DNA of 64,000 nt from VAXT01 sp038040395. GTDB lineage: Bacteria > Actinomycetota > Thermoleophilia > Gaiellales > Gaiellaceae. Under the pieces are notes generated by a model. It made no database searches. It saw only the letters and a program-made list of their open reading frames with translations, and was not told the DNA's origin. How positions within the stretch are numbered: position 1 is the first letter of the stretch; each line of letters starts with the position of its first letter. A program made the translations under genes and the position numbers. Below are positions 1 through 8,608 of the stretch, piece after piece. The stretch is from NCBI GenBank assembly GCA_038040395.1, contig JBBPIJ010000001.1:62001-126000 (forward strand). Reading direction: 5' to 3'.

Positions 1-840
1 GTTGAAGTCCGCCGGGATGCCGTCGAGGCCCCACGGCGCCGGGTTGCGCTCGTAGCCGCCCATGACGAGGCCCCCGGATTCGCCGCGGAAGTAGACGAGC
101 AGCGACGGGTCCCGCATCGTCGGCAGGTCGAGAGGAAGGCCGCTCGGGCGCGTGATCAGGTACTCGTGCGCCATCGGAATGACCGGGACGACGACGCCTG
201 CCATGGCACCGATCTCGGCCGCGAACATGCCGCCCGCGTTGACGACGACCTCGGTCTCGACCGGCCCCTTGTCGGTCTGGACGCCGGTGACTCGGCCTCG
301 CTCGACGTCGATCGCAGTCACGCGCGTGTTCGTGTCGATCTCCGCCCCCCGGCGCCTCGCTCCCTCGACGAGGGCAAACGTGAGCTGGCTCGGGTCGATG
401 TAGCCGTCGGTCGGGAGGTGCGCCGCGCCGAGAACGCCCTCGGTCGACATCGGCGGGAAGAGCGCCTGCGCTTCGTCGGCCGAGATCAGCTCGAGCGGGA
501 GCCCGAACGTCTGTGCCCAGCCCGCCTGCCTTGCGAGCTCTTCCATCCGCTCCGTCGAGGACGCAAGGCGCAGCGAGCCGACCTCGTGCCAGCCGGTCTC
601 GAGCCCGACCTCGTCCTGGAGCGTGCGGTAGAGCTCGACCGAGCTCATCATCATCTTCGTCAGGCTGAGCGAGCCGCGAAGCTGGCCCACGAGCCCCGCC
701 GAGTGGAACGTCGAGCCGCTTGTCAGGTCGGCGCGCTCGACCAGGACGACGTCGTCCCAGCCGAGCCGCGAGAGCCAATAGAGGACGGAGGCGCCGCCGA
801 CGCCTCCGCCGATCACGACCGCCCTAGCACTGCTACGCAC
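1..840 (-). CDS. FAD-dependent oxidoreductase, DMGDH/sarcosine dehydrogenase-like (3' end cut by window edge)
   Basis: The first 280 residues are visible and the gene runs off the left edge. A GTG at 838-840 is followed almost at once by a dinucleotide-binding fold (AVVIGGGVGGASVLYWLSRLG) and then TSGSTFHSAG. The latter resembles the FAD-proximal motif of dimethylglycine and sarcosine dehydrogenases. These enzymes oxidise N-methylated or secondary amines, and many carry a C-terminal folate-binding domain, which would lie outside the window. The neighbouring ligase, amidotransferase, aldehyde dehydrogenase and permease genes suggest amine catabolism. A PuuB-like gamma-glutamylputrescine oxidase role is possible but not shown. 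The fold is clear; the substrate is inferred. Confidence 0.8.
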   Translation of the reverse strand, partial: MRSSARAVVIGGGVGGASVLYWLSRLGWDDVVLVERADLTSGSTFHSAGLVGQLRGSLSLTKMMMSSVELYRTLQDEVGLETGWHEVGSLRLASSTERMEELARQAGWAQTFGLPLELISADEAQALFPPMSTEGVLGAAHLPTDGYIDPSQLTFALVEGARRRGAEIDTNTRVTAIDVERGRVTGVQTDKGPVETEVVVNAGGMFAAEIGAMAGVVVPVIPMAHEYLITRPSGLPLDLPTMRDPSLLVYFRGESGGLVMGGYERNPAPWGLDGIPADFN

Positions 841-857
841 GGAACTACACTAAGGAT

Positions 858-1142
858 GTGCGTGTCGTCGCCTCCGAGGAAGCGCGAAGGTATGTGGCCG
901 AGCGCGGCGGTCGCCTCTACGTGTGGGTCAGGTCGTCGGCTTGCTGCCATTCGATCCCGAGGCTCGACAGCTCGACCGAGCCTCGGTCCGACCGGGAATT
1001 CCGCCGCGTGGCCGCCGAGGACTTCGAGGTCTGGGCTCCGCTGAAGCTCATGCGCCTCCCGAGCGAGCTCCATGTCGAGGTGCACCGCTTCCCCCGCCGC
1101 CGTGTAGAGGCGTACTGGGACGGCTGCGCCTGGATCGTCTAG
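858..1142 (+). CDS. Small conserved hypothetical protein, 94 aa
   Basis: The GTG-initiated frame has the coherent composition of a small globular protein: an N-terminal MRVVASEEARRYVAERGG segment, a Cys-Cys pair (SACCHS) and a C-terminal EAYWDGCAWIV. I recall similar short uncharacterised proteins in actinobacteria, but I cannot assign a function. The gene lies 17 bases from the divergent oxidoreductase start. Its TAG overlaps the stop of the convergent phosphotransferase within one CTAG tetranucleotide (1139-1142). The paired cysteines could bind metal or form a disulphide; that is speculation. Confidence 0.6.
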   Translation: MRVVASEEARRYVAERGGRLYVWVRSSACCHSIPRLDSSTEPRSDREFRRVAAEDFEVWAPLKLMRLPSELHVEVHRFPRRRVEAYWDGCAWIV

Positions 1143-2017
1143 GCGGCCGCCAGCGCCGCACGAAAGGTCGGGTCCGCCGCCGTTTTGCGCAGCCGCTCGA
1201 AGTGCTCGGTCGCGTAGGCGACGAAGTCGAAGTCGAGCTCCGAGATCCCCTGCTGGACGACACCCCACATGGCCTCGCGGAAGTCGGACATGAAGCGCAT
1301 GAGGCGGAGGGATTGCAGGTCCTCGTCCCGTACAGCTTCGAAGTACGCCTCGAGGAGGGCACGGTTCGCCTCCTCGCCGAACTCGTGGTTGATCGAGAAG
1401 TTGGCGAGGTCGAAGAAGCGGTCGCCCATGCCTGCGTACTCCCAGTCGACGATGCGAATCCGCGCGCCGTCGTCGATGAAGTTCGCGTTCAGGAGGTCGT
1501 TGTGGCAGGGGGCGACCGCCTCACCCCGGCGCGTGGTCTCGATCTCGTCTGCGATCTCCTTCGCCCACGCGTAGTCGTCCGGAACCCGCACGTCGTGATC
1601 AGCGGCCGTCGCAGCGTAAACCTCCACGACGCGGAAGGAGTCGAATTGGCCGGGTATCGCAGGCCCGTCGTGGACGAGACGGAGCGTGGCCACGACCCGC
1701 CGCACCGTCTCGGGCCGGCGCATCTCCTGGAGCGGGATCGGCCGGCCCTCGATAAAGCGCGTCACTAGGTGGCCTTCGGGCTCGACGAAGCCGGCGACCT
1801 CCGGGCCGACCCCCAGCTCCGCGGCGACGAGCGAGGCACCGTGCTCGGTCTCGCGGTCGATCCCGAGGAGCTCGGTGTTCTTGCCTCCGATCCGGAGGAC
1901 GTACGTCTCACCTTCGAGAAGAACCTTGAAGTTGTGATTCGTGATGCCGCCGCCGAGCGGTTCGAGCTCGAGCGTTCGTTCCGGCCAGACGCGCGCTGCG
2001 ATCGCTTCCGGCTCCAC
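1139..2017 (-). CDS. Choline kinase/aminoglycoside phosphotransferase family protein
   Basis: The protein has 292 residues and a protein-kinase-like phosphotransferase fold. The Brenner-type catalytic loop CHNDLLNANF lies at residues 171-180 (D174 as likely base, N179 as metal ligand). The second metal-binding motif IVDWEYAG lies at 189-196. An N-terminal GGGITNHNF resembles the nucleotide loop of choline/ethanolamine kinases (LicA type). These enzymes phosphorylate a small alcohol such as choline with ATP in the cytoplasm. The start is just upstream of the divergent HAD hydrolase. The adjacent flavoprotein would fit turnover of methylated amines, but the substrate is not determined. Confidence 0.8.
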   Translation of the reverse strand: MEPEAIAARVWPERTLELEPLGGGITNHNFKVLLEGETYVLRIGGKNTELLGIDRETEHGASLVAAELGVGPEVAGFVEPEGHLVTRFIEGRPIPLQEMRRPETVRRVVATLRLVHDGPAIPGQFDSFRVVEVYAATAADHDVRVPDDYAWAKEIADEIETTRRGEAVAPCHNDLLNANFIDDGARIRIVDWEYAGMGDRFFDLANFSINHEFGEEANRALLEAYFEAVRDEDLQSLRLMRFMSDFREAMWGVVQQGISELDFDFVAYATEHFERLRKTAADPTFRAALAAA

Positions 2018-2040
2018 CCGGCGATCCTAGACTGTCCCGG

Positions 2041-2703
2041 ATGAGTGGTGCGCGCGCGCTCGCTTTCGACTTCAACGGCACCCTCTCCGACGACGAGCCC
2101 CTGCTCTTCGCGATCTTCAGCCAGCTCTTTGCCGAGCTCGGCCGGCCGCTGTCCAGCGAGGAGTACCTCGAGCATCTGGTCGGGCTGTCCGACCCCGAGA
2201 TCGTGCGCATCTGGCTGGGGGAGGATCATCCCGAGCGCGAGACGGTGCTCGCCGAGCGCGTTTCCCGTTATAGGACGACTGCCGCGGACGGCTCGACGGT
2301 GCGTCCCGAGGTGCGCGAAGCCGTCCTGTATGCGGCCGAGCACGTTCCCGTTGCGGTCGTCTCCGGAGCCCTCCGCGCCGAGGTCGAGCCGGTGCTCGCG
2401 GCCGCCGGGCTGAGCGAGGCGGTCGTGGCCGTCGTGACGGCGGAAGACGTTCAGCGGGGGAAGCCCGATCCCGAGTGCTATTTGAGAGCTCTCGCGCTTG
2501 TCGACGGCGGCGTTCGGGCCGAGGATGTCACCGCCTTCGAGGACACCGAGGCGGGCGTGGCCGCTGCGAAGGCCGCGGGAATGCGCTGCGTGGCAGTGCT
2601 CGGCACGCTGGCGCCGGAGCGGCTCGCCCTGGCGGACGAGCTCGCTCCGGCGCTCAACCTCGCAGCCGTGCGCCGCGCGCTCGGAGAGAGTCCGCCCGGC
2701 TAG
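2041..2703 (+). CDS. HAD-superfamily hydrolase (beta-phosphoglucomutase/phosphatase-like)
   Basis: The protein has 220 residues. Motif I is DFNGTLSDD at residues 10-18, so the usual second Asp of DxDGT is Asn here. Motif III/IV appears as GKPDPECY and FEDTEAGVAAAKAAG, both typical of subclass I HAD phosphatases. A cap region lies between the motifs. The nucleophile Asp10 is present, so a phosphoenzyme is possible, but the Asn at the acid/base position may alter turnover. It is divergent from the phosphotransferase with 23 bases between starts, and its stop overlaps that of the APC permease in a shared CTAG. Confidence 0.8.
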   Translation: MSGARALAFDFNGTLSDDEPLLFAIFSQLFAELGRPLSSEEYLEHLVGLSDPEIVRIWLGEDHPERETVLAERVSRYRTTAADGSTVRPEVREAVLYAAEHVPVAVVSGALRAEVEPVLAAAGLSEAVVAVVTAEDVQRGKPDPECYLRALALVDGGVRAEDVTAFEDTEAGVAAAKAAGMRCVAVLGTLAPERLALADELAPALNLAAVRRALGESPPG

Positions 2704-4316
2704 CTGCCGGGCGCCGTGGGCTCCTTCTCGTCGATGATCCGCATCGCCGCGTCGAACTCGATCGTGCGCACCGGCCCCGTGTAACGCTTGCGGGCGCTGA
2801 CTATCCACCATAGGCCGACGACGATGATGACGCCAAACAGACCGATGGGCCCGTAGTTCAGCCACGTCCATTCGAAGCCGTCGTTCCACGGTACGCCCAG
2901 CGTGTAGAACGGCAAGCTGAACGCAATGAAGCAGATCGCGACCCATACGACTGCGATCGGGTTGATCCACTTGTACTTCGAGCCAAGGGTCCACGCTCCC
3001 GGCTTGAAGTTGTCGCCCGCGCGCCAGCGCAGGTACACCGGGATGACGTACGCGGCGTAGAGGCCCATCGTCGCCATCGTCGTGACAGCGAAGAACGCCC
3101 ACAGATACCCGGCGCTGTTGACCCTGAGCGCCGGCAGGGTGATGAGTAGAGCAAGCGTGGCGCAGCAGAGGACGGCGTAGACGGGAACGCGTCGCTTGTT
3201 CACCCTGCTCCAGAGCTGCCAACCCGGAACACCGCGGTCGCGGGAGAAGGCGAAGAATGTGCGCGAGCAACTCGTCAGGCATGCCATCCCGCAGAAGATC
3301 TGGCCGACGAGCGCGAACAGGATCACCGTTTCGGCCCATCCGTCGCTCATCGCACTCGTGAAGATGGCCGGCGCGTAGCCCGCACCGATCGGCGGGAGCC
3401 CCGCGTTGATGGCTTCGATGTCGACGGCAGCGAACGTAATCGCGAGCAGTACGACATAGCCGAGGATGCCGGAGTAGAGAACGGAGCGCCAGATCCCTCT
3501 GGCCGCCGCCATCTCGGCGTCGCGCGTCTCTTCGGCCACGTGAGCGGACGCGTCGTAACCCGTAATCGTGTACATCGTCAGTAGCCACCCCACCGGGACG
3601 ACGAGCATCAAAAACACAAGGCCTGACGTTGCGCCTCCGTCGAAGCCGGAGCCGTTGATCGTCTCGGTGAAGACAAAGCTGGCGCTCTGATGCCGGTCGG
3701 GCACGAAGATGAGGATCAAGACAATGGCCAGGAATCCAAAGACATGCCAGAAGACCGAGATGTTGTTGAGGAGTGCGACGAGGTGTGACGAATAGATGTT
3801 CACCAAGGCGTGCACGATCAGCAGCACTACGAAGAAGGCGAAAATGTCTCGGAGGCTGCCGCCGTCAGCCCAGTTGAAAACGCCGAGGTCGACACCCCAG
3901 AGGTTGAACAGGGTGGAGCCGAACACCGCGGCGGCGTAGTCGACCGAGGCGACGACGGCGATCAGACCGATGATGTTGAACCAGCCGGTGAACCACGACC
4001 AGGTCGCGCCACCGAGCTCGTGCGCCCACCAGTACGGCCCACCGGCCGTCGGATAGGCCGATGCAAGCTCGCTCATGCTGAGCGCAACGAAGAGGATGAG
4101 ACCGACGATGATCGGCCACCCCCACGAGATGTTGACCGGTCCTCCGTATAGCCATGCTTGCTGGTAGGTCGTGAAGCATCCAGCGAGGATGGAGATGATC
4201 GTGAACGAGATCGCGAAGTTGGAGAAGCCGCTCCAGACCCGCGGCAAGACCTGTTTGTAGCCGAGCTCCGCAAGCCGTTGCTCGTCGCGGTCCAGAGTCT
4301 TCGGGGCATCCGCCAT
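2700..4316 (-). CDS. APC-family amino acid/polyamine permease
   Basis: A 538-residue, strongly hydrophobic protein with about twelve predicted membrane spans. It begins RLAELGYKQVLPRVWSGFSNF, a form typical of APC transporters of the GABA/choline/polyamine branch. The ATG at 4316 was chosen because AAGAGGAGG lies just upstream and the fold begins there; longer readings add a low-complexity leader. An SASAYPTAGGPYWWAHEL-like segment near residue 80 matches the family's second helix region. It is divergent from the ligase-led operon across a short promoter region and probably imports the amine processed there. The family is clear; the substrate is inferred from context. Confidence 0.85.
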   Translation of the reverse strand: MADAPKTLDRDEQRLAELGYKQVLPRVWSGFSNFAISFTIISILAGCFTTYQQAWLYGGPVNISWGWPIIVGLILFVALSMSELASAYPTAGGPYWWAHELGGATWSWFTGWFNIIGLIAVVASVDYAAAVFGSTLFNLWGVDLGVFNWADGGSLRDIFAFFVVLLIVHALVNIYSSHLVALLNNISVFWHVFGFLAIVLILIFVPDRHQSASFVFTETINGSGFDGGATSGLVFLMLVVPVGWLLTMYTITGYDASAHVAEETRDAEMAAARGIWRSVLYSGILGYVVLLAITFAAVDIEAINAGLPPIGAGYAPAIFTSAMSDGWAETVILFALVGQIFCGMACLTSCSRTFFAFSRDRGVPGWQLWSRVNKRRVPVYAVLCCATLALLITLPALRVNSAGYLWAFFAVTTMATMGLYAAYVIPVYLRWRAGDNFKPGAWTLGSKYKWINPIAVVWVAICFIAFSLPFYTLGVPWNDGFEWTWLNYGPIGLFGVIIVVGLWWIVSARKRYTGPVRTIEFDAAMRIIDEKEPTAPGS

Positions 4317-4366
4317 GCCGATCCTCCTCTTGGGGCCGTAGCTCCTAGGCCCGTAGCCGACGGGCG

Positions 4367-4396
4367 AATCTACTTCGTTGCCCGAACGGAAGTCAA
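4367..4396 (-). promoter_or_regulatory. Predicted promoter of the APC permease gene
   Basis: Read on the minus strand, TTGACT (4396-4391) is followed by 18 bases and TAGATT (4372-4367). This is close to a housekeeping -35/-10 pair. It lies about 50 bases upstream of the permease ATG, which has its own ribosome binding site. Confidence 0.5.
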
Positions 4397-4417
4397 CCTC
4401 GCCCTCCGATAGCGGGA

Positions 4418-4423
4418 TAAGAT
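4418..4423 (+). promoter_or_regulatory. Possible -10 box giving a leaderless GTG start for the ligase operon
   Basis: TAAGAT ends seven bases before the GTG at 4431. There is no purine-rich ribosome binding site before that GTG, so transcription could begin at the start codon itself, as is common in actinobacteria. No clear -35 box is seen, so the call is weak. Confidence 0.3.
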
Positions 4424-4430
4424 CGCCACC

Positions 4431-5765
4431 GTGCTGACCTTCGACGAGCTCGTCGCTCTCGCCGAGCAGGGCGAGGTCGACACGGTGATCGTCGCGTTCA
4501 CCGACATGCAGGGAAGGCTGATGGGCAAGCGCCTGCAGGCGGACTTCTTCCTCGACGGGAATGTAGTCGATCACGGCATCGAGGGTTGCAACTACCTACT
4601 TGCCCTCGAGATGGAGATGGACCCCGTGCCCGGATACGAGATGGCGAGCTGGGAGGGTGGCTACGGGGACTTCACGATCCGCCCGGACCTGGCGACGCTG
4701 CGCCGGATCCCGTGGCTCGAGGGGACGGTGCTCGTCCTCGGCGACGTCGAGTGGCCCGACGGCTCGCCGGTCACTCCCTCTCCGCGCCAGGTCCTCAAGC
4801 GCCAGGTGGAGCGCGCATCCGAGGCGGGGTACACGGCCATGTTCGGCTCCGAGCTCGAGTTCTTCCTGGTCAAGGAGACGTACGAAGAAGTGCGCGAGAA
4901 GCACTTCCGCAACCTGACGCCCTCGGTACCGTACATCCTCGACTACCACATTCTCGCGTCGACTTACGACGAGCCCCTGATCCGGCAGATCAGGAACGCG
5001 ATGGAAGGCGCGGGGATTCCCGTAGAGACCTCGAAGGGTGAGGCAGGCCCCGGCCAGCACGAGATCAACTTTCGCTACAAGGACGCGCTGACGATGGCCG
5101 ACAACCACGTCGTCTACAAGAACGGCGCGAAGGAGATCGCACACCTCAACGGCTGCGCGATCACGTTCATGGCCAAGCCGTACCACGAGTTGGTCGGCAG
5201 CTCGTGCCATCTGCATTCGAGCTTGTGGCGTGACGGTGAGAGCGCCTTCGCCGGCGAGACGGACGTGTTCAAGCAGTATCTGGCCGGCCAGATCGCGTGT
5301 CTGAAGGAGCTCGCGATCTTCGTTGCTCCAACGATCAACTCGTACAAGCGCTACGCGGCGGCGAGCTGGGCCCCGACGACGCTCGCCTGGGGTCACGACA
5401 ACCGCACGTGCGGTTTCCGGATCGTGGGCCATGGCCCCGCGTTGCGTGCCGAGACACGGATCCCTGGCGCCGACGTGAACCCCTACCTCGCGTTTGCCGC
5501 GCTGATCGCCGCCGGGCTCCACGGGATCGAGAACGAGCTCGAGCTGCCCGATCCCCTCGAGGGAAATGCGTACGAGTCGGACGCCGAGAGGTTCCCGCAC
5601 TCGTTGCGCGAGGGCATCGCCGCGCTCGAGAACGGGCCGATGGCTCGCGGCGCTCTCGGCGACGACGTCGTCGACCACTATCTGAACTACGCGCGCACCG
5701 AGCAGGAGCTCTTCGACGGTGTCGTCACCTGCTACGAGCGGGAGAGAATGTTCGAACGCGGATGA
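4431..5765 (+). CDS. Glutamine synthetase-like gamma-glutamyl ligase (gamma-glutamylputrescine synthetase type)
   Basis: The protein has 444 residues. The N-terminal beta-grasp part (FTDMQGRLMGKRL) is followed by the GS catalytic barrel with FGSELEFFL, GPGQHEINF, the ATP/metal segment CHLHSSLW, and NSYKRY with the Arg-rich ETRIPGADVNPY. The length and motifs match GlnA-like enzymes such as PuuA, which ligate glutamate to an amine using ATP. It leads a four-gene run in which each gene overlaps the next by 1-4 bases. The amidotransferase and aldehyde dehydrogenase behind it match the order of chemistry in the Puu route. Putrescine as substrate is inferred. Confidence 0.8.
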   Translation: MLTFDELVALAEQGEVDTVIVAFTDMQGRLMGKRLQADFFLDGNVVDHGIEGCNYLLALEMEMDPVPGYEMASWEGGYGDFTIRPDLATLRRIPWLEGTVLVLGDVEWPDGSPVTPSPRQVLKRQVERASEAGYTAMFGSELEFFLVKETYEEVREKHFRNLTPSVPYILDYHILASTYDEPLIRQIRNAMEGAGIPVETSKGEAGPGQHEINFRYKDALTMADNHVVYKNGAKEIAHLNGCAITFMAKPYHELVGSSCHLHSSLWRDGESAFAGETDVFKQYLAGQIACLKELAIFVAPTINSYKRYAAASWAPTTLAWGHDNRTCGFRIVGHGPALRAETRIPGADVNPYLAFAALIAAGLHGIENELELPDPLEGNAYESDAERFPHSLREGIAALENGPMARGALGDDVVDHYLNYARTEQELFDGVVTCYERERMFERG

Positions 5766-6472
5766 GGCCCGTGATCGGCATCACGTCATACGCAGAGGAA
5801 GTGACATGGGGCGCATGGGTCGAGGCCGCAGCGCTCGTGCCGCTCTCGTACGTACACGCGATCGAGCGCGCAGGCGGGCGGCCGCTCGTCGTCCCGCCGA
5901 GCGAGGACTCGATCGAGGAGACACTCGTCGCGCTCGACGGAATCGTCTTCTCGGGCGGCTCGGATCTCGATCCCGCGCACTACGGGGCCGATCCACACCC
6001 CGAGACAGACGTGGCGCGCGAGGTCCGGGACCGGGCCGAGCTCGCGCTGCTGAAAGCCGCGCTCGAGCGGGACATGCCCGTTTTGGCCGTGTGTCGCGGC
6101 TCCCAGGTGCTGAACGTCGCCCGCGGCGGCGACCTCATCCAGCACCTGCCCGAGATCGTCGGTCACGAGGGACACAGGCGCATGCCGGGCGACTGGTCGG
6201 ACCACGACGTGAGGCTCGAGCGCGAGAGCCGGGTCGGGAGCATGCTCGGAGATCGCGCGCCCGTGAAGTCCCACCATCACCAGGGATTCGGCAAGATCGG
6301 CAAGGGCCTTCACGAGTCGGGCTGGGCCGATGACGGAACCGTCGAGGCGCTCGAGGATCCGGCGAAGCGCTTTGCGGTCGGCGTCCTCTGGCACCCTGAG
6401 GAAGGTGAGGACATGGCGCTCTTCGAGGGGCTCGTCGAGGAGGCGCGGCGCTACCGCGAAGACCGGAAGTGA
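5762..6472 (+). CDS. Class I glutamine amidotransferase, gamma-glutamyl-GABA hydrolase-like (peptidase C26)
   Basis: The protein has 236 residues and starts MRPVIGITSY, typical of PuuD/peptidase C26 proteins. It has FSGGSDLDP, the nucleophile elbow AVCRGSQVLNV with the catalytic Cys, and the His-Glu pair in LWHPEE near the C-terminus. The ATG overlaps the ligase stop as ATGA, so the two are translationally coupled. In the Puu pathway this enzyme releases glutamate from gamma-glutamyl-GABA. Its place next to a GS-like ligase and an aldehyde dehydrogenase supports that role, though other gamma-glutamyl amides are possible. Confidence 0.85.
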   Translation: MRPVIGITSYAEEVTWGAWVEAAALVPLSYVHAIERAGGRPLVVPPSEDSIEETLVALDGIVFSGGSDLDPAHYGADPHPETDVAREVRDRAELALLKAALERDMPVLAVCRGSQVLNVARGGDLIQHLPEIVGHEGHRRMPGDWSDHDVRLERESRVGSMLGDRAPVKSHHHQGFGKIGKGLHESGWADDGTVEALEDPAKRFAVGVLWHPEEGEDMALFEGLVEEARRYREDRK

Positions 6473-7821
6473 TCACGGTCGTCAATCCGGCGACCGAGGA
6501 AACGATCGCTGAGGTTCTATCCGCTGGTGCCGAGGAGACGGACGCAGCCGTCGCCGCCGCGAAAGCCGCGTTCCCCGCCTGGCGCGCCGTCGCGCCGGGC
6601 GATCGCGCGCGCCTTCTGAGGCGGCTGGCCGCGCTCGTCGAGGACAACGCGGAGGAATTGGCGCTGTTGGAGACCCGCAACGTCGGGAAGCCGATCTCCG
6701 ACTCGCGTGGCGAGGTGGCGATGGTCGCCGAGGTCTTCTACTTCTACGCGGGCGCCGTCGACAAGCACCACGGGGAGACGATCCCGGTCGCGGGCGGCGT
6801 GGACATGACCTTCCGGGAGCCGCTCGGGGTTGTCGGGCTGATCGTGCCGTGGAACTTCCCGATTGCGATCTCGAGCTGGAAGCTCGGGCCCGCGCTCGCG
6901 ACGGGCAACACCGTCGTCCTGAAGCCGGCCGAGCTGACCCCGCTGACGGCGCAGCGGCTCGGCGAGCTCGCGCTCGAGGCCGGGATTCCCGAAGGCGTCC
7001 TCAATGTCGTCACAGGGAAGGGCTCCGTGGTCGGGCAGAGGCTCGTGGAGCATCCCGACGTCGACAAGATCGGCTTCACGGGCTCGACCGAGGTCGGCCG
7101 CGGAGTGATGAAGGGCGCGGCAGACACGATCAAGCGCGTGACGCTCGAGCTGGGCGGGAAGTCGGCCAACGTCGTCTTCGCGGACGCCGACCTCGAAGCG
7201 GCGGCGAGCGGTGCCCCGTACGCGGCCTTCGGCAACGCGGGCCAGGATTGCTGCGCCCGCTCCCGCATCCTCGTCGAGCAGAGCGCATACGACCGGTTCC
7301 TCGAGCTGCTGATCGAGGCGACGAAGCAGATCAGCGTGGGGGATCCCGAGGACGACGGGACCGAGATGGGCCCGCTCGTCTCGGCGGGCCAGCGCGAATC
7401 GGTGGCATCCTACGTCGACAGTAACGTTGTCTATCAAGGCAACATACCGGGAGGATCAGGATTTTGGTTTCCACCGACAATTCTCGCGCCGGTCTCCAAC
7501 GACGACCGCGCTGCGCGCGAGGAGATCTTCGGGCCGGTCGCGGCCCTGATCCCGTTTGCCGACGAGGCGGACGCGATCCGCCTCGCCAACGACACGCCCT
7601 ACGGTCTCTCGGGCTCGGTCTGGACGCGTGACGTAGGTCGCGCGCTCCGGGTCGCTCGGGGGATCGACGCGGGCGTGCTCTCCGTCAACTCGAATACTTC
7701 CGTGCGCGTCTCGACGCCCTTCGGCGGCTTCAAGCAGTCCGGCTTCGGGCGGGAGCTCGGGATGCACGCCCTCGACGGCTACTCCGAGGTGAAGAACGTC
7801 TACCTGGCGACGGACGCCTGA
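6469..7821 (+). CDS. Aldehyde dehydrogenase (PuuC-like, NAD(P)-dependent)
   Basis: The protein has 450 residues, slightly short for the family. It has the ALDH signatures PWNFP, GFTGSTEVG, LELGGKSANVVF (catalytic Glu) and FGNAGQDCCARSR (catalytic Cys). A GTG overlaps the amidotransferase stop as GTGA. It would oxidise the gamma-glutamyl aldehyde made by an amine oxidase. Around residues 317-337 the protein reads SNVVYQGNIPGGSGFWF, several residues shorter than I expect. The matching DNA (7420-7479) is only 28/60 G+C by my count, far below its surroundings, so this patch may be acquired or rearranged. Confidence 0.88.
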   Translation: MITVVNPATEETIAEVLSAGAEETDAAVAAAKAAFPAWRAVAPGDRARLLRRLAALVEDNAEELALLETRNVGKPISDSRGEVAMVAEVFYFYAGAVDKHHGETIPVAGGVDMTFREPLGVVGLIVPWNFPIAISSWKLGPALATGNTVVLKPAELTPLTAQRLGELALEAGIPEGVLNVVTGKGSVVGQRLVEHPDVDKIGFTGSTEVGRGVMKGAADTIKRVTLELGGKSANVVFADADLEAAASGAPYAAFGNAGQDCCARSRILVEQSAYDRFLELLIEATKQISVGDPEDDGTEMGPLVSAGQRESVASYVDSNVVYQGNIPGGSGFWFPPTILAPVSNDDRAAREEIFGPVAALIPFADEADAIRLANDTPYGLSGSVWTRDVGRALRVARGIDAGVLSVNSNTSVRVSTPFGGFKQSGFGRELGMHALDGYSEVKNVYLATDA

Positions 7822-8588
7822 TGGGCCGGCTGGACGGCAAAGTGGTCGTGATCACGGGCGCCGGCGGCGGCATGGGCCGGGACGCGGCGATCCTCTTCGC
7901 GGAGGAGGGCGCGAAGGTCTGCGCGGCCGACATCGACGGCTCGCTCGTCGAGGAGGTCGTCTCCGAGCTCGATGACGGCCTCGGGGTGCAGGTCGACGTC
8001 GCGAACGGGAACAGTGTTCAGGCGATGTACGCCGCCACAGCCGAGCGCTTCGGCGGGATCGACGTGCTCTACAACAACGCGGGCATCTCGCCGGCGGACG
8101 ACGACTCGATCCTCGAGACCGACGAGGCCGCGTGGGATCGCGTCCAGAACGTGAACGCGAAGGGCGTCTACCTGTGCTGCAAGCACGGCATCCCGTACCT
8201 GCTGGAGCGGGGCGGAGGCTCGGTGATCAACGTCGCGTCGTTCGTCGCGCTCGTCGGGGCGGCCACGTCGCAGATCTCGTACACGGCGTCGAAGGGCGCG
8301 GTGCTGTCGATGTCGCGCGAGCTCGGAGTGCAGTTCGCGCGACAAGGTGTCCGCGTGAACGCGCTCTGCCCGGGCCCGGTCGAGACGCCGCTCCTGCTGC
8401 GGATCTTCGGTGACGACCCGGCCGCCTACGAGCGGCGGCGGATCCATCTGCCGATGGGGCGGCTCGCCAAGCCGCGCGAGATCGTGAACGCAGCGCTTTT
8501 CCTCGCGAGCGACGAGTCCTCGTATGTGAACGGTGCGACGTTCCTCGTCGACGGCGGCCTCACCGCCGCGTACGTCACTCCCGAGTAG
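7821..8588 (+). CDS. Short-chain dehydrogenase/reductase
   Basis: The protein has 255 residues with a complete classical SDR set: the glycine-rich VITGAGGGMGRDA near residue 10, NNAG near 90, the catalytic Ser in the INVASFVAL segment, and SYTASKG carrying Tyr and Lys. The C-terminal NGATFLVDGG is typical. Its ATG shares one base with the aldehyde dehydrogenase stop (TGATG), so it closes the four-gene operon. It probably reduces or oxidises a hydroxy or keto intermediate, for example a hydroxybutyrate-like product. The substrate cannot be read from sequence. Confidence 0.85.
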   Translation: MGRLDGKVVVITGAGGGMGRDAAILFAEEGAKVCAADIDGSLVEEVVSELDDGLGVQVDVANGNSVQAMYAATAERFGGIDVLYNNAGISPADDDSILETDEAAWDRVQNVNAKGVYLCCKHGIPYLLERGGGSVINVASFVALVGAATSQISYTASKGAVLSMSRELGVQFARQGVRVNALCPGPVETPLLLRIFGDDPAAYERRRIHLPMGRLAKPREIVNAALFLASDESSYVNGATFLVDGGLTAAYVTPE

Positions 8589-8608
8589 CTCCGAGGACGC
8601 CTTTCGAA

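Noticed and set aside
4317..4574. An 86-residue N-terminal extension of the APC permease
   Set aside because: The extension is low-complexity, covers the start of the divergent ligase gene, and an ATG with a good ribosome binding site lies at 4316.
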